In this document: piece by piece, positions 11,607-23,584 of the stretch | Position numbering within the stretch: the stretch's first letter is position 1 | How the letters are laid out: each line of letters starts with the position of its first letter | Source: Eupeodes corollae | Taxonomy: Eukaryota > Arthropoda > Insecta > Diptera > Syrphidae | Length of the DNA stretch: 64,000 nt | Direction of reading: 5' to 3' | Assembly: GCF_945859685.1 (NCBI RefSeq) | Contig: NC_079148.1 | Location: 1,488,001 to 1,552,000 of the forward strand | The notes under the pieces: generated by a model | Told to the model about the DNA's origin: nothing | The model's input: the letters and a program-made list of their open reading frames with translations, nothing else | Database searches by the model: none | Position numbers and translations under genes: made by a program

Positions 11607-13010
11607 AATCTCGAAACGAAAGCTGCAAAGACGAGAGTGGAAACATCATAGCAGAACCGATGTCACTACTCAGGATATGATAGGACTACTGCTGCAGACT
11701 GTATAACGAAGACGACGAACCGAATTCAGGCAGGATACTGAAAAAGGGAACAGCTCAAGATAATTACTTACAAGGCCAACATCTGACAGTAAGCCTTAAT
11801 GTGGTGGCAAGTTCTTACACTTGCTGCCTAGATCATTATTTGTTCGCTTAATTTTTGAAAATAACCAAAAGGATTTACGCAAAGGTTAACCCTTTTATTT
11901 GGCGGAATGCTTCGATTGAATTCCTCTTTCTAAGCTACCAAGACATAACAAATGCAACTATGTTTAAAAGTTTGGTCTTGGCTTTGCTCATCTATATATT
12001 GATTTTTCTGGGTAACAATGAAAAACCAATACCCTATGCTTATAGGATAAACTACAGCGACCACGATACTCTCACAAGGAGGCCATCCCATGTATGTTCC
12101 TGGAATTAACCAGGGGGCTACAACATATCCCGTGGTGCCACGTCTTCAGTGGTGTGTTAATAAAAGATAACCCTAGAAGTGGTCGCCCGGCTTCATGTGG
12201 GACGTAATCCACCGAGCTTTATCTACAATTACATCATTCCTAAAAATGATTTTTACTTCCACTTCAGACTTATTTAAATCTTATATGAAATACCGATGAC
12301 AATAGCCATTCGATTTGTATACATTTCTATGGCTTTTTATATTTTATATCAGTAGGTCAACTTCTAACCTAGAGGCTGGAAAACAGTCCCTTGTTGACCA
12401 TCTTTCAAGATTTAATCTTGGAAGGAAGCCAACCATAGCTTTTTGCGTTTGCTCACAAGTAGAGAATTTACTCAGTGCAGTTTCAAGCGGTGCCTTTTTC
12501 AATAACTATGAATTGCAACAGTATCATTCATCATCGGGCTGCACTGATTTCTCTTACATGTGCCCAGAGGCCACCACGTGGAAGTGCAAGTAAGCTCTTC
12601 TTCTTTCCAGATTATAGACAATCAATATATGTAGCTTCCCTATATCTACATGGAAGTCAGTTTGATCCCCGAAAAAGGAGGACCATCTAAACATACATAA
12701 AGGAATCAGTCTCCTAAACATCGCATGCAAAATCTTCTCTGCCATAATATAAGAAAGTCGAAGTCCTGCATAGTCAACAACATGATAAGTCGTTATCAAT
12801 GTGGCTTAAGACCAGAAAAGTCCACAGTGGAAAAAATATTCACATCCAATCCATGAACATCAAATCGACACCAACAATCTTTTCATCGATTTTAAGGCCT
12901 CATATAAAAGTTTCTATAGAAAGGAACTGCATGGAGCCGTGTCTAATTTCGGCAGCCCAGTAAAAGTTGGAAATAACTTAACCGCACATTTTGATGTCAA
13001 AAAATGCATC
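11607..13010 (+). mobile_element. RTE-type LINE ORF2 relic in two blocks
   Basis: Block one (about 11607-11850) reads 'CKDESGNIIAEPMSLLRI' then 'LYNEDDEPNS', the linker between endonuclease and RT of dipteran RTE elements. Block two (about 12680-13010) reads in shifting frames 'GISLLNIACKIFSAII', 'QCGLRPEKSTVEKIF', 'FIDFKASYKSFYRKELHGAV' and 'VGNNLTAHFDVKK'. These match RT motifs of the NYRGISLLN..QCGFRPG..FIDFKAAYDS type. The blocks are about 800 bp apart, where the family would need roughly 270 bp. The 11855-12650 segment is therefore either an insertion or unrecognisably decayed. No intact frame survives. Confidence 0.75.
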
Positions 13011-16000
13011 AAGTTTCTTAAAACCGACCATTACGTCTATGTATGATTCCTTACATATTTAACTATACCTCCATAGTTTCCAAGTCTTATTTTTTAAAAA
13101 TAATTAGTGAGATCTAAACATAACCAAATGTCACCTAATTCCTAATTCACAAAAGCTTGTAAAGACTTTTCGAAGATCAATTTAGATTATTTACATTTAT
13201 CCGACTCCACCTCATAAACAATTCTCAAATCATTGTAAAAACTGAGACGTTTAACGACGTTTTCTTTAAAATACCCCTTCGAGGTCTACTTAAGCATAAT
13301 CCTCTTATTCTTTTCGACCATATCCGAACCGCCTTCAATTAATACATCTCAAAACTCTGGAAGAATGTAGAGGGATTTCTGATGAGTATCTTTTTCATCC
13401 ATCACCTTATTACTTACAATTTTCAAAATAAAATTCCATATTTCCTTTCAAAATTCATTTCAATTATAAAATAATTTAAAAGTTATAAAATAATTTAAAA
13501 TCCATAAAATAAATTGTGTGTTCCTTGCCCAAGATCAATTTTATGATTTTTCTTCTTAACACGTTACTCAAACTAAAACCATTCTTTCAACTCCGCTCCA
13601 TTTTAATGGTATCTTGTTGCGGAAAGAACAAAAGTCTTACTTTCGAATTTTAAACTTAAGTCATACTTAAAAAGGCCATCAAGCCCATACACTGTATTAT
13701 CAATTTGTATGTAATAAAGTTAGATTCAAATTACATCAATACCGCCCTGCTGCTTCTATCCCATACAAGTACGAGCTTATTTAGCTGCCTGATAAATTAT
13801 CCATTTTATTTAACCTAAACTGTCCCATAAGTTCTTATCTTTAGATTAAACAACTTAAAACCTTATGACTTCTTCAGTAGTCAAAGTGTTTTCAAAGCTC
13901 CAAACAAATTTATTTGTTGTGGGAAACCCTTGGTCAAATAAAAAAACAACCCCCCCAACACAACACCAAAACAATATCCATATACTCGTAGTCAAGCCAT
14001 CATCCAGGAATGTTATAGTGGCATGTCATAGTTTATGAAGCTACTTTACTTCAAAATAACAAAATTCAAATAAGCTGGAATTTTATAGGAATAGAGTATA
14101 TCCTAATAGCTTTTGAGTGGGATAGTTTATGGTTTAAGTTTATGAACCATCACAGAAATACAACACACTTCCGGTTTGAATATCCAAACTATAGTAAATT
14201 TTATACGTACGTACCGTACATACTTGTATAGTGATTGTTGTTTAAAGGTTTCATTACCCCATTAACTCAAACACTATAATTTATACTGCTTTAACTCAGT
14301 GCTGGATTTCAAGAACTCCAAACCCTCAAAAAAGACTAGTTTTTGAAAGTTAAAAGAATTTTAATTCTTCTTCAATTCGAATTTCAATAGAACTTGTTTA
14401 AAGTAGACCTTAAGCTTAAAGGATTTTAGTTATTTTTTTTTGAAAAACCCTTATCAACCTTGAAAACCTACAATTTGTAATATTTTAGCTGACATTTTTG
14501 AAATACCTTTTCTACCCACCTACATTATAAAAATAGCTTTCCAAAACTGCAAAGGTACATATTTACTCCTCAACAAAGTCCAGCACTGGTCTTATCCTGT
14601 TTAATGTCCTCGCACAGATTGGTTCATGTCCACAGATTTAACATTTCCACATGTTATACAACGTTCGTGATTTTTGTTTCGTTTATCTTGTTTAATTCGC
14701 ATCGTGCTCCTGCTCCTGTTTCTGCTCCAGCTCCTGTCCTTTAAATGCTTTTTCCTTCTTTTTTGTTGTTGTTATTGTTTTTTTTTTCAGACGATGTGCC
14801 TGCAAAATTAATGGCAACCTCACGACACAATACAAATAATAAAACAAACATGATATCAGAAGTATTCTGAGGAAGTGGAGAGAGCTTGAATGAATACAAA
14901 TCATAGTATTCTCTCAATTAAGGTATTCCAACAACTAAAGTTTCAAGGTCCTTATTTCCTAAAACAGTCGTTTGTTGTTCGCATGACCTTTCAAAAATCG
15001 ATGTGTTTCAAGTCTGAAGAGATGAGAGATTCTTCGATTAGACCTTTGTTTGTCCTTGAATCTTATTGATCTTTCAAGCACTAATTGAATCATTTTCAAA
15101 CATCTATTGACATTTCATTGACGCGTTGATAAAGTGCCGTTCGAAACATTTTAATTTTATGGATTTTCAACGTTTTAAAATTTTTCTCGAACGGCGTTGT
15201 CTTATAAAATGACCTTAAAAGTAGTTCCAAAACTTAAACCATAAAAGAAATTAATATTATTATCAAATATCTCGAAATATTCTGAAAAGTCAGTTGGCAT
15301 TTTTCAAAGTTGGGAAATCAACTGCCATATTATGATATATATTTTCTCAAAACCAGAAAACCATATAAGCTAGTAAAAATGTTGTTTTAATCCATAGTTT
15401 AAGAAAAAAATAATTTTAAGTCTTAAAATCAAAAACAAAAAAGTTGAAAACACTATTTTTAAGTCAAGGAGTCATTTTCTATCCGGTAAATCCAATTTTT
15501 TTTCTAGGTGTTTAAAACGTTGTTCATATAAATAATCCGATTTTCAGCCTCGAAATCTGTTATTGCAACATGGGAAAAAATCGACAAAACCGCCAAAAAC
15601 TTTAGCTTTTTGTCTGGAGTTGCCGATTTTTACCCTGATGGGATAGTTTCTTCCCCATAAACACACTCTACAATTTCAAGCTAATTATATTTTCTTCATT
15701 TTAAGCTCAATTCCGTATCTATACCCAATACTTTTCAAAACACATAATTTTTGGACATCTTGCATTCAGCACTCGAGGTCGACAAATTGGATTATCAATA
15801 TTAGGTCATACAGTAACCAACAAATTAGAACTACCAGTTTAACGCATGGTTTGATGTATATTCGTAGTCGTGCCATAAGTCATAATATAATTTCAAATAA
15901 GAAAATTGTTTTACTCGAAATGACTGACCTTTGGTTTAACGAAAGCCCTTAAAAGATGTGGCCATCAAACTATAGTGCACGCTCTCTGTTTCTGTTGATA

Positions 16001-16100
16001 TTTTTGACACCGCTTTCGTTAACTCTATCTAAAGAGTTTAAAAATTCCTATAGGAAATCTTCGAGACACTCAAATTCTGACCACAAAAAATAAACTTACA
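13010..16100. other. Gene-free stretch
   Basis: No gene supported. A duplicated 19-bp unit TTATAAAATAATTTAAAA(G/T) lies at 13464-13502. An inverted pair GCCGTTCGA/TCGAACGGC lies near 15138-15196 with a loop of about 40 bases. A pyrimidine/purine simple-repeat patch sits near 14700-14790. None has a clear function. Confidence 0.35.
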
Positions 16101-16642
16101 GGTCTATTCTGCTATTCATCGGGGGGAATTTTACTTGAATTTTCACTAATCATTATTCTGCTATTAATTCGAAGTTAATCTGTGTATGTCGGTAAAGTCG
16201 GTAATATTGCGCGGTATTCTTCTTTTCATTCTATACAATTCAGATCCGCATATAAAATGCACCGGATTTTTCATTTGTTTTTTAATTTTTGTAAGCAAAA
16301 TGTAAGTGAAAAAATAATTTATTGCTAAATTTATTACATTTGTTTTATAAATAAAAGAATATTAACATTTTTAGACGAAGGAAGACATTTTTTAACATTT
16401 CTCCGAAGCTCTTTGTTTGAGGATTCTCTTATTTCTCTGCTAACAATTGGAACAAAAAATTCAATACTGCCCATTTCCAAAAATTACACAAATTATTCTG
16501 TTAGATGGATTGATTAAACTTTATTTTTGTATGAATCAAAACAGTTTATCCAACATTCCCAAGATTTTTACATGAACAGCTGTTTATTTGGATGTCAAAT
16601 TGGTTTACGAATATACGATCCACATGAATAGCAGAATAGGGC
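16101..16642. mobile_element. MITE-like element with 'CTATTCTGCTATTCAT' inverted ends
   Basis: The left end GTCTATTCTGCTATTCATC (16102-16120) is matched by the inverted right end at about 16624-16642, which carries CTATTCTGCTATTCATG on the reverse strand. A third partial copy, ATTCTGCTATTAATTC, lies in direct orientation at about 16154. The interior of about 540 bp is AT-rich and noncoding. No clear target-site duplication was found, so the superfamily is open. Confidence 0.6.
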
Positions 16643-17340
16643 TTTTGGGGATTAAAATATGGACTTCCCAAGAGCCAATCTTAAGCTTTTTGTTGTCTTT
16701 TGGCTTTGTTTGTCTTGTAGAAGAATTCATCTATCTCCATTGAAAAGAGTATTTGTTAAAAAATTTACCAGACTCTCTACCACTTTTATATAGCATAACC
16801 GTTTTAACATTTGTTCCCAAAACTTCCGTTATATATGGCAGTTTGGAGTAAGACTTTCAATCAAATCATTACAAAAGAGAGGTCATGGTTAATTTTGACC
16901 CTTAGAATGATTCGTTTTCATCGATTTAAACTCCTTCAACGTTAAAAATATTTTCATTAAAACAAATAAATTATTTCATGCTTAAAGCCCTTTAACTTTT
17001 CTCACGATAACTTTTTGGAGTCGAGGTGTTAAAATATGGTCTGTAGAGCGTCGGAAGTTCTTTATGAGTAGATGCTCTCTATTGAAATGGATCTAGTGAA
17101 AATATACAATTCTGTGGACATTATCTTTCTCTTCCGAAGTGGTTTTAGTGGTATTCGTTTTCGAAAGCGTTTGAATGTGGATAACGCGAGGACAACTACT
17201 TTTTAAGATAGTCATCTTCTCTTGAAGATATAGGAAACTTAAGAGGGTTAAGTACCCTAGCCCTAAAGAAAAAAATCCCCAAAACATAACCCCCAAATCT
17301 TAAATTGGCACCAAACATTATTTATTATATATACTCGAAA
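16643..17340. other. Gene-free stretch
   Basis: AT-rich with no supported gene. The minus frame 17093-17296 has no recognisable domain. Confidence 0.35.
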
Positions 17341-17970
17341 TATGGCGAATCTGTGCTTAAAGATTTTGAATTTGAGTCGAAATTCAATGTTTACCAACTT
17401 TTGTTAAATTTTCTTTAAAGTGTTTAATTTTTTAAGATTTTTCTCAAAATTTTCTTGAATGTTGACAACAATATTAAAGATAAATGTAGTTTAAAGCCAT
17501 AATCTCAAGTTTTTGAAACGATATTTCAGTCGAATTCAATTTTTTTACCAACAATTATAAATTTTTTTGTAGGCTTTAATTTTTGTAAAAAAAAAGTCAA
17601 TTCGATTTTTCTTAACATTTTTCAGAATGTTGAAAACAATATTTCTTATAAGATAAAATAAGTTTGAAGCCATAATCTCAAGTTTTTAAAAAGATATTTG
17701 AGTCGAAATTTAGTGTTTTTCAACTTTGAGTAATTTTTTATTTTTTATAAAAAAAAACTGTCAATTAGATTTTTTTCAAAATTTTATCAGATGTCAAAAC
17801 ATTATTCTTCGTTGCAAAACATTTTTTGGAGATGAAATCATATTTTAGTCTTAAAATTTTCAAGGTAGGTAATACATTTTTTTTCCAGTTTTTTTGATTT
17901 ATAAAAAAAAGTTAATTGGATTTTTTCCCAAAAATATACTTGTTTGGTATCACGTTAAAATATATAATAA
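17340..17970 (+). repeat. AT-rich tandem repeat array (copy 2)
   Basis: Same family and orientation as 1340-2025. GTCGA landmarks recur at 17376, 17529 and 17702, giving spacings of 153 and 173. Conserved segments include 'CATAATCTCAAGTTTTT(G/A)AAA', 'GATATTT(C/G)AGTCGAA', 'CTGTCAATTAGATTTTTTTC' and 'CAAAACATTATTCTTCGTTG'. The array ends with 'ATATACTTGTTTGGTATCAC', as in copy 1. Here the flank continues uninterrupted, so this copy shows what copy 1 may have looked like before the LINE joined it. Confidence 0.7.
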
Positions 17971-18898
17971 AAAAATTAATTCAAGTCTAGCATCATTGGT
18001 TCGTGAGATATTTAAGGTTAACCAAAATTAACTAAATTAAGAAGGTTTAAGACCAAGTTTCATTAAACTGCTCCATATCAGGTCCACATTTTCAACAAAA
18101 AAAAGATACAGGTTACATCCATAACTAATTGGTTCCCTGCAGAGTAACCCCAAACATTTTCGATCCATGCTATCAGCTATCGAGGTAATCATCATAATAT
18201 AATTCTTTATTTATTAGACTTCAACTTATGCAAAGTAAGATAGTTTAAAAATTTACTTTATGTGTCCCTAGAACTTGCGCCTCTTTCTCTAGCCATTATC
18301 ATCGTTATACCGTTAACCGGCTTATTTATTTCTTGAAGGACTTTTATCATTTCCTGGGTCGTCTTGCCTTTCAGCAATCTGCCTTGAAACACCCGCACAT
18401 TTTTAACTTCTTAACAGAAACTTTCAAAAAATGAATAGACGTAGGAAAATCAAAAATCCAATTAAACCGTTAGACTAAATATTAAATTCCTTCCCCTACA
18501 TCTACATGCACCCTTTATACTCTCAGCCGCCTCGATCCATATTTTGCCAAAAATTCCTCTTGCCGGATATAGATTGCAATTTAAAACCGGAAACAGTAAA
18601 GCGCTTAGTTACCCTCCAATTATCTGTCGCCTAACGGTAATTATACTACTGAACTCTATTACAATACAACCTACACTACTAGCATCATCGTTCGAACCCA
18701 TCCACCTCCCACTAGGTCGTCGTCGTTGCTGTCACCAGGCAGGGCCAGGGGTTGGATAACGGGTAACGGGTGACGGTTGACGCTAAAGTTTTGTATTCGT
18801 TGTGTTCTCGTGTATAGGTACTTTTCTTCAATTCCATTATAGTCTCGTACTTTAAGTTAAATTCATTCTAAAAGTGTTAAACTATATCCTTTTTGCAG
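17970..18898 (+). other. Likely intron or upstream DNA of the TMEM120 gene
   Basis: No coding exon was recognised. The last bases before 18899 form a good acceptor, TATATCCTTTTTGCAG. The 18480-18780 part is less AT-rich and includes GTCGTCGTCGTTGCTG and a GGTAACGGGTGACGG stretch. The missing N-terminal exon of the gene was looked for here and not found. Confidence 0.45.
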
Positions 18899-20632
18899 AT
18901 GCAAAACAGCACAAAGCGAAGAGGAGAAGGAGAAAGTCGCCGAACTGAACAAGAACACCCTCAAGCGGAAAGCCCAACTCCATGAAATCGAGCAGTCCCT
19001 ACCAAGAAAGTCCGGATTCTATTTAAAAGTAAGAAGTTCTTCTTTGGCATCGTCTTCATCATCTTCATCCCATTCATCCCAGGGGTGTCTTCTTCCAACC
19101 TTCGTCCTTCTTGATGATGAACACAAAAAAATACAAAAAACCAAAGAAAGGAAAAAAGAACCCAAGAAAATAGTTTTCCTTATCTCTTAACCAACAAGCA
19201 CTCACTTTACTTATTTTTCTTTTCCTTTTTCCTTTTTCCTTTTTCCTTTTCCTTCACAGATTATCCTGGGCGATGTAAACGTATCAATACTGAACAGAAA
19301 CGATAAAGTTCGCTACAAAGACGACTATGAAAAGTTTAAATTAATACTCAACGTAATAGGACTGATAATGGCGTTTCTTAATTTAATATTCAACTACAGG
19401 TGAGTTGTGTTTTGTGTTTTGTGTTGTGTGATAAGATGAGAGGGGGTGCGGTGCGGTGTAAATAAAGCACAAGCGCACGAGAAGGAGTTTGTAGGTGGTG
19501 CACCTTGATTAAATTCCACTTAATATCTCTTCGCACAAAGGGCCCTGGAATTAGCATTTATCTTCCTGCTGGTTTGGTATTATTGCACACTCACAATACG
19601 TGAGTCGATTCTGAAAGTGAATGGATCACGGATTAAGGGCTGGTGGCGAGCACATCATTTCATTTCAACAGTGGCTGCCGGAGTGCTGCTGGTCTGGCCA
19701 CAGAGCGAGCCCTGGCAATTGTTCCGGACGCAGTTCCTCTATTTCAATGCGTATATAAGTGAGTAAAGTTGAAGCTGTATGGCCGTGTGTTGTGTGTGCG
19801 GTTGATTGCAGCTTAAGTTTGTACATGATTTGAAAACTTAAAACTCACTCCCCCCACTATATAGGCATGGTTCAATATTTACAATTTGGCTATCAGAAGG
19901 GGTTGCTGTATCGCTTAAAGGCTCTAGGCGAACGGCATAACATGGACATCACAATCGAGGGCTTCCACTCATGGATGTGGCGTGGTTTGAGCTTTCTTAT
20001 TCCGTTCCTCGTCATTGGATACATATACCAGGCCTACAACGCATGGAAGCTCTATCAGTTATCATTCCATCCGGATGCAACTTGGCAGGTAAACGAATAT
20101 ACAAGTCTTGAGTCAATATGAGGCTAGCTTGCTTTGGCTATGCATTGTTTGAATTTCACTTTTGTCCTCGTTCTACCTCCAACTTTTAACTCTATCTTCC
20201 TCGACGCGACGTCGATATAGGTTCCGGTTATGTGTGTCCTGTTCAGCATACTCTTCCTGGGAAATATGACAACAGTTCTGATGATTGTGCCACAGAAACT
20301 AAGGGAACGAGCAAAGGAGAACTACCGTCTACTCAGTGTGGGAAAATCAATGAAGTTGGAAAAGAAAATCACGGTACATATTTACCATCAGCAAAAATCT
20401 TCTTTTATTTTTTTGAATCATGAAACATCAAACGTTTTTTTCTCTTTCTCTGTCTCTATATTTACAGGACGAGCATGCTATCAAGAACGAAGGACTTAGT
20501 CCTGTTAAGAAGGAAGTTGAAACTCTCTCTGCTGCCTCACCCATCGTCGCGGCCACCGCTGCCGCCATCAACACCTCCACCAACACCACCACGAGTACCA
20601 TCCCTGCCGATGAAACCGATAAAAATAAGTAA
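18899..20632 (+). CDS. TMEM120: TMEM120 (TACAN-family) membrane protein, exons 2-7, N-terminus missing
   Basis: Six coding exons: 18899-19028, 19260-19399, 19541-19758, 19865-20088, 20221-20373 and 20468-20632, together 342 residues plus a TAA stop. All introns (231, 141, 106, 132, 94 bp) have GT..AG ends and keep frame. Family signatures include 'ILGDVNVSIL', 'RYKDDYEKFKL', 'VWYYCTLTIRESIL', 'GSRIKGWWRAHH', 'LYRLKALGERHNMDI' and 'GFHSWMWRGL'. The first exon carries the charged coiled-coil region; five or six hydrophobic segments follow. The His pair after 'GWWRA' aligns with the coenzyme A-contacting, elongase-like site known in human TMEM120A. Family members sit in the nuclear envelope/ER and are linked to lipid metabolism; a mechanosensing channel role is disputed. 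The first base completes a split codon, so about 60 N-terminal residues come from an unseen upstream exon. The C-terminal ~50 residues are Ala/Thr-rich and poorly conserved. Confidence 0.95.
19214..19256 (+). repeat. (CCTTTTT)n pyrimidine tract at an intron 3' end
   Basis: Several near-perfect CCTTTTT/TTTTCC repeats run directly into the acceptor CACAG of the first visible TMEM120 intron. They form an unusually long and regular polypyrimidine tract. It is probably length-variable between individuals. Confidence 0.75.
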
Positions 20633-21230
20633 ATTGGCTGTAAATGAAAATATGACATTTCGTTGTACTAAAATATTTTCATTAAAAAAGAAAATACTTA
20701 TCCTTAATTTATTGCAAGTCCTTCCCTTGGGGCTTGATAACTTTAAGTAGTTTAATTTTGTTTTTTTTTTTTAATTCTTTCTTCTACTTTCTTATTTATC
20801 TGCCAGTTGTGTGAATTCTTTATTTAAAAAAATATATATATACATATATAAATAGCTATGGTAAGTGAGATGCTGTTTTGTTGTAATAGTTTTAAAATTG
20901 TTTTCTTTGTTCCTGTCACGCATCACTCATAAATTAAATAATTAAATAATAATAAACAAAAGAAACAATAGATAAGTAATAATTTAAATTACAACAGGGA
21001 AAGCATTTCTTTAAATGTAAAAACAAACAAAATGAAATAAAAAAACAAATAAACTCAAAAACAAAAACATCTTTAAAAAGGCTTGTTACAGATAGTAGAT
21101 TTATCTTAAGGTAAATTTTATTAATTATATTTATGAACATATGTAGTCAAAAAGTGTATGTCTGATTGTATGTCTAAAGTTGTGTCACACAAAATAATAA
21201 ATAGAATAAATTTATGTCAATAAAATGGAT
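20633..21230 (+). promoter_or_regulatory. TMEM120 3' UTR and candidate polyadenylation signals
   Basis: After the stop the sequence turns AT-rich with a TA-repeat near 20827-20850. AATAAA hexamers occur at about 20951-20956, 21196-21201 and 21205-21210, and one overlaps 21219-21224. Which is used cannot be told from sequence. The earliest cluster would give a 3' UTR of about 330 bases and the later one about 580. The next element begins at 21541. Confidence 0.5.
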
Positions 21231-21540
21231 ATCAATTCACACATTTTGTAGAACGCAATAATGTTTTCATGTCATGGGATTCTGAATGGGAGTTAATAGC
21301 TCTGGGAGAGGAAGAAGAGTTGTGGTTGTGGCACATTATGCAAGCCTTTTCTCTATGAGGACAAACAAGAATCTTCATAGAATTGTTATGCAGTTGGTGA
21401 AGAAGAAGAAGAAGTAAATCCTTTTGTATAGTGGCAAAGGACATATGCACAGACGGTGTATACATAGCTCATTTTTTTGATAGAGAAACTTTAAAAGTAA
21501 GTAATTTAATAAATATTATCATTATTCTCTTGATAACGTA

Positions 21541-22792
21541 CACTCATTGCCACTTGAATAGGACACTCTTTTTACTTTGCTTATAACTCAAAAGCGGAAT
21601 GATAAAATAATTGTAATTTGCCCGTTATCTTTTTGCAACTCTTTTCTTCTTTCCTATGACAAATTGCAAGTCCTGGAAATAAGCCGTTATATTTTTTTCA
21701 ACTTTATGTTAACTTCCGTCTAAATTAAAGCAATGTTTTTGCGCCACTTGAATAGGCCATGCATTTTGTATTTTTCGTTAATCTAACTATTTTGTAAATT
21801 TCGATTATTTAATTTTTAAGAAAACGTAAAATGGCACGAGGTCGAGGAAAAGTGTTGACGAGGCGGAAAAAGGATAAATCAAAGCATATAAGGACGATGG
21901 CTTATCTATTGCCAAAATAGCTAAAAAAAAGTCGAGAGAAGTCGACACGTGATATCCAAATTTTTAGGTAATGAGCTTAAATATGAAAAAAACATGCGGA
22001 AAGGTGACTTATGTATTTTAAGAAAAGCGTCAAATTCTCACGACTCTTGGCAAAAATGTGGTTTAAAAGCAAGTCTAACAACCATGCGTCGTGTTATTTC
22101 GAAAGCTGAACACATACAAAAAAAACTTAAAATCAAGAAGAAGCCACCCCTTAACACAGTTCAAAAAGAGCAACGCCTCAGTTTTTGCCGCGCACATATT
22201 ACCTGGTGTTCTGAATGGCATCGAGTTGTCTTCTCCGATTTAATTTGGAAGGTATCGATGGATATAGCTACTATTTCCATGATCTCCGCAATGGAACTCA
22301 TTATCTGGACCGGCTGCATGGCAGTGCAATTATTTGGGGAGCTATTTCCTATTATGGCACCTGCAAACAACATTTTGTGTCAACAACAATGAATGCGTTG
22401 TCTTACAAAGGTATATTAAAAGAGGCCTTTCCATACTTTCAACCCCTTCTTGGACCTCTGCCCTGGATTTATCAACATGATAATGAGCAAATACACACAG
22501 CCCGAATAGCTGAATCGTATAAACAGATCCAAAATGTGGAGCTATTAAGCTGGCCGCTCTACTCACCAACTTGGAGCTCTACTTCGCTAAATTGTTTGGA
22601 CAGTTTGTATGCACCCTTCGAAACAGGATGTGTAAAGTTTTGGGGCAGAAAGGTGGCTCAACACACTATTAAAACCTTTTTGTTTGTTAAATAAAATACT
22701 CCACTTACCTCCAATTAAAGTAAAGTTCGTAATAAAAAGAATATTAATACTCTTAAATGGTGTTTTATTAAAGTGTCCTATTCAAGTGGTGC
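21541..22792 (+). mobile_element. Tc1-like transposon with degenerate transposase
   Basis: Ends carry inverted CCACTTGAATAGGACACT (about 21550-21567 and, reversed, 22772-22789), next to TA dinucleotides at 21539-21540 and 22793-22794. The transposase starts at ATG 21831 ('MARGRGKVLT') and continues in shifted frames to 22694. It shows 'DGLSIAKIAKK' (helix-turn-helix), 'CSEWHRVVFSD' (first catalytic Asp region), 'DGYSYYFHDLRNGTHY', 'IIWGAISYYG', 'WIYQHDNEQIHTAR' (second Asp region) and 'LSWPLYSPTWSSTSLN', the damaged SPDLNPIEN block. About 288 codons remain, against roughly 340 in the family. A second direct copy of the end motif lies inside the left end at 21743-21757. The element is dead but recently enough active that both ends are clear. 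Confidence 0.85.
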
Positions 22793-23584
22793 TAAATTTG
22801 GACCTTGCAGTTTGCCTGTTTTTGATCAATAATTTTTCATTAATACTTAAATCCTTTGCATCAAATCTTTTTTCAGGAGAAATAAAAACAATCACTTGAA
22901 CTAAAGATTAAAAAAAAGACTGTCGCATATTTGGTTTCGGAAATATGGACGATAGAAAAAAACCTAAGGGGAGTCCGTTTCATGTGGTGAGGAGCGTTTC
23001 TACGAATTTTTGAAAAATCGCTTTTTATGTTCCCTCAAAAATTTTGTTCAAAAAATGTATAGCTGGAAAAATTTTGTATAAAAGTATTGCTTGCAAAATA
23101 ATTCATATTATTCTACTAACCAGAACTTCAAACGCATTTATATCAATACAGAACTTTTTAATTTGGCCGCTCTAATAATTTAGCCAATTTTCAATCGATC
23201 GACTTGACATTTTAAACATATTGGAACAGGCACTATTATTTCATGCGAACAATGAGATGTTGATTAAATTTATTTTACTACATATTTCGCATACTGTACA
23301 GCAATGGTCTGCATTACGTCTTAAATTAATTGATACTATTAATAAATGAACGATCATTTGCGACAACCCTGGCTATGCATTTTCAGATGTCAAACTGTAA
23401 CCGTTATTAGTAACCGCTTATTTTATTTCTTCATTTGATTTTCTAAGTGAGCAATGAAATAGTAGCGACAAATAAAAACTATTTATAAATATTTAATTAA
23501 TATCAAAATATTACATTTATGGTACAAAAAGTAAGTAAATTTTAATATTTAAGTATTTTTGTTGTATTAAACAAAAAAATATTG
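22793..23584. other. Gene-free stretch
   Basis: AT-rich, no supported gene. The small + frame 22684-22899 straddles the Tc1-like right end and is spurious. Confidence 0.35.

Noticed and set aside
15138..15196. GCCGTTCGA/TCGAACGGC hairpin as a terminator or structured RNA
   Set aside because: It has a 9-bp stem with a long AT loop in a eukaryotic AT-rich region, and nothing else supports a function.
18544..18759. Candidate N-terminal exon of TMEM120 (71-codon + frame)
   Set aside because: The residues do not resemble the family's N-terminus, there is no fitting donor with the required two-base phase, and coiled-coil character is absent.
20428..20658. Minus-strand 76-codon frame
   Set aside because: It is an antisense shadow of the last TMEM120 exon.
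22161..22569. Minus-strand frames at 22161-22373 and 22342-22569
   Set aside because: They are antisense shadows of the Tc1-like transposase.
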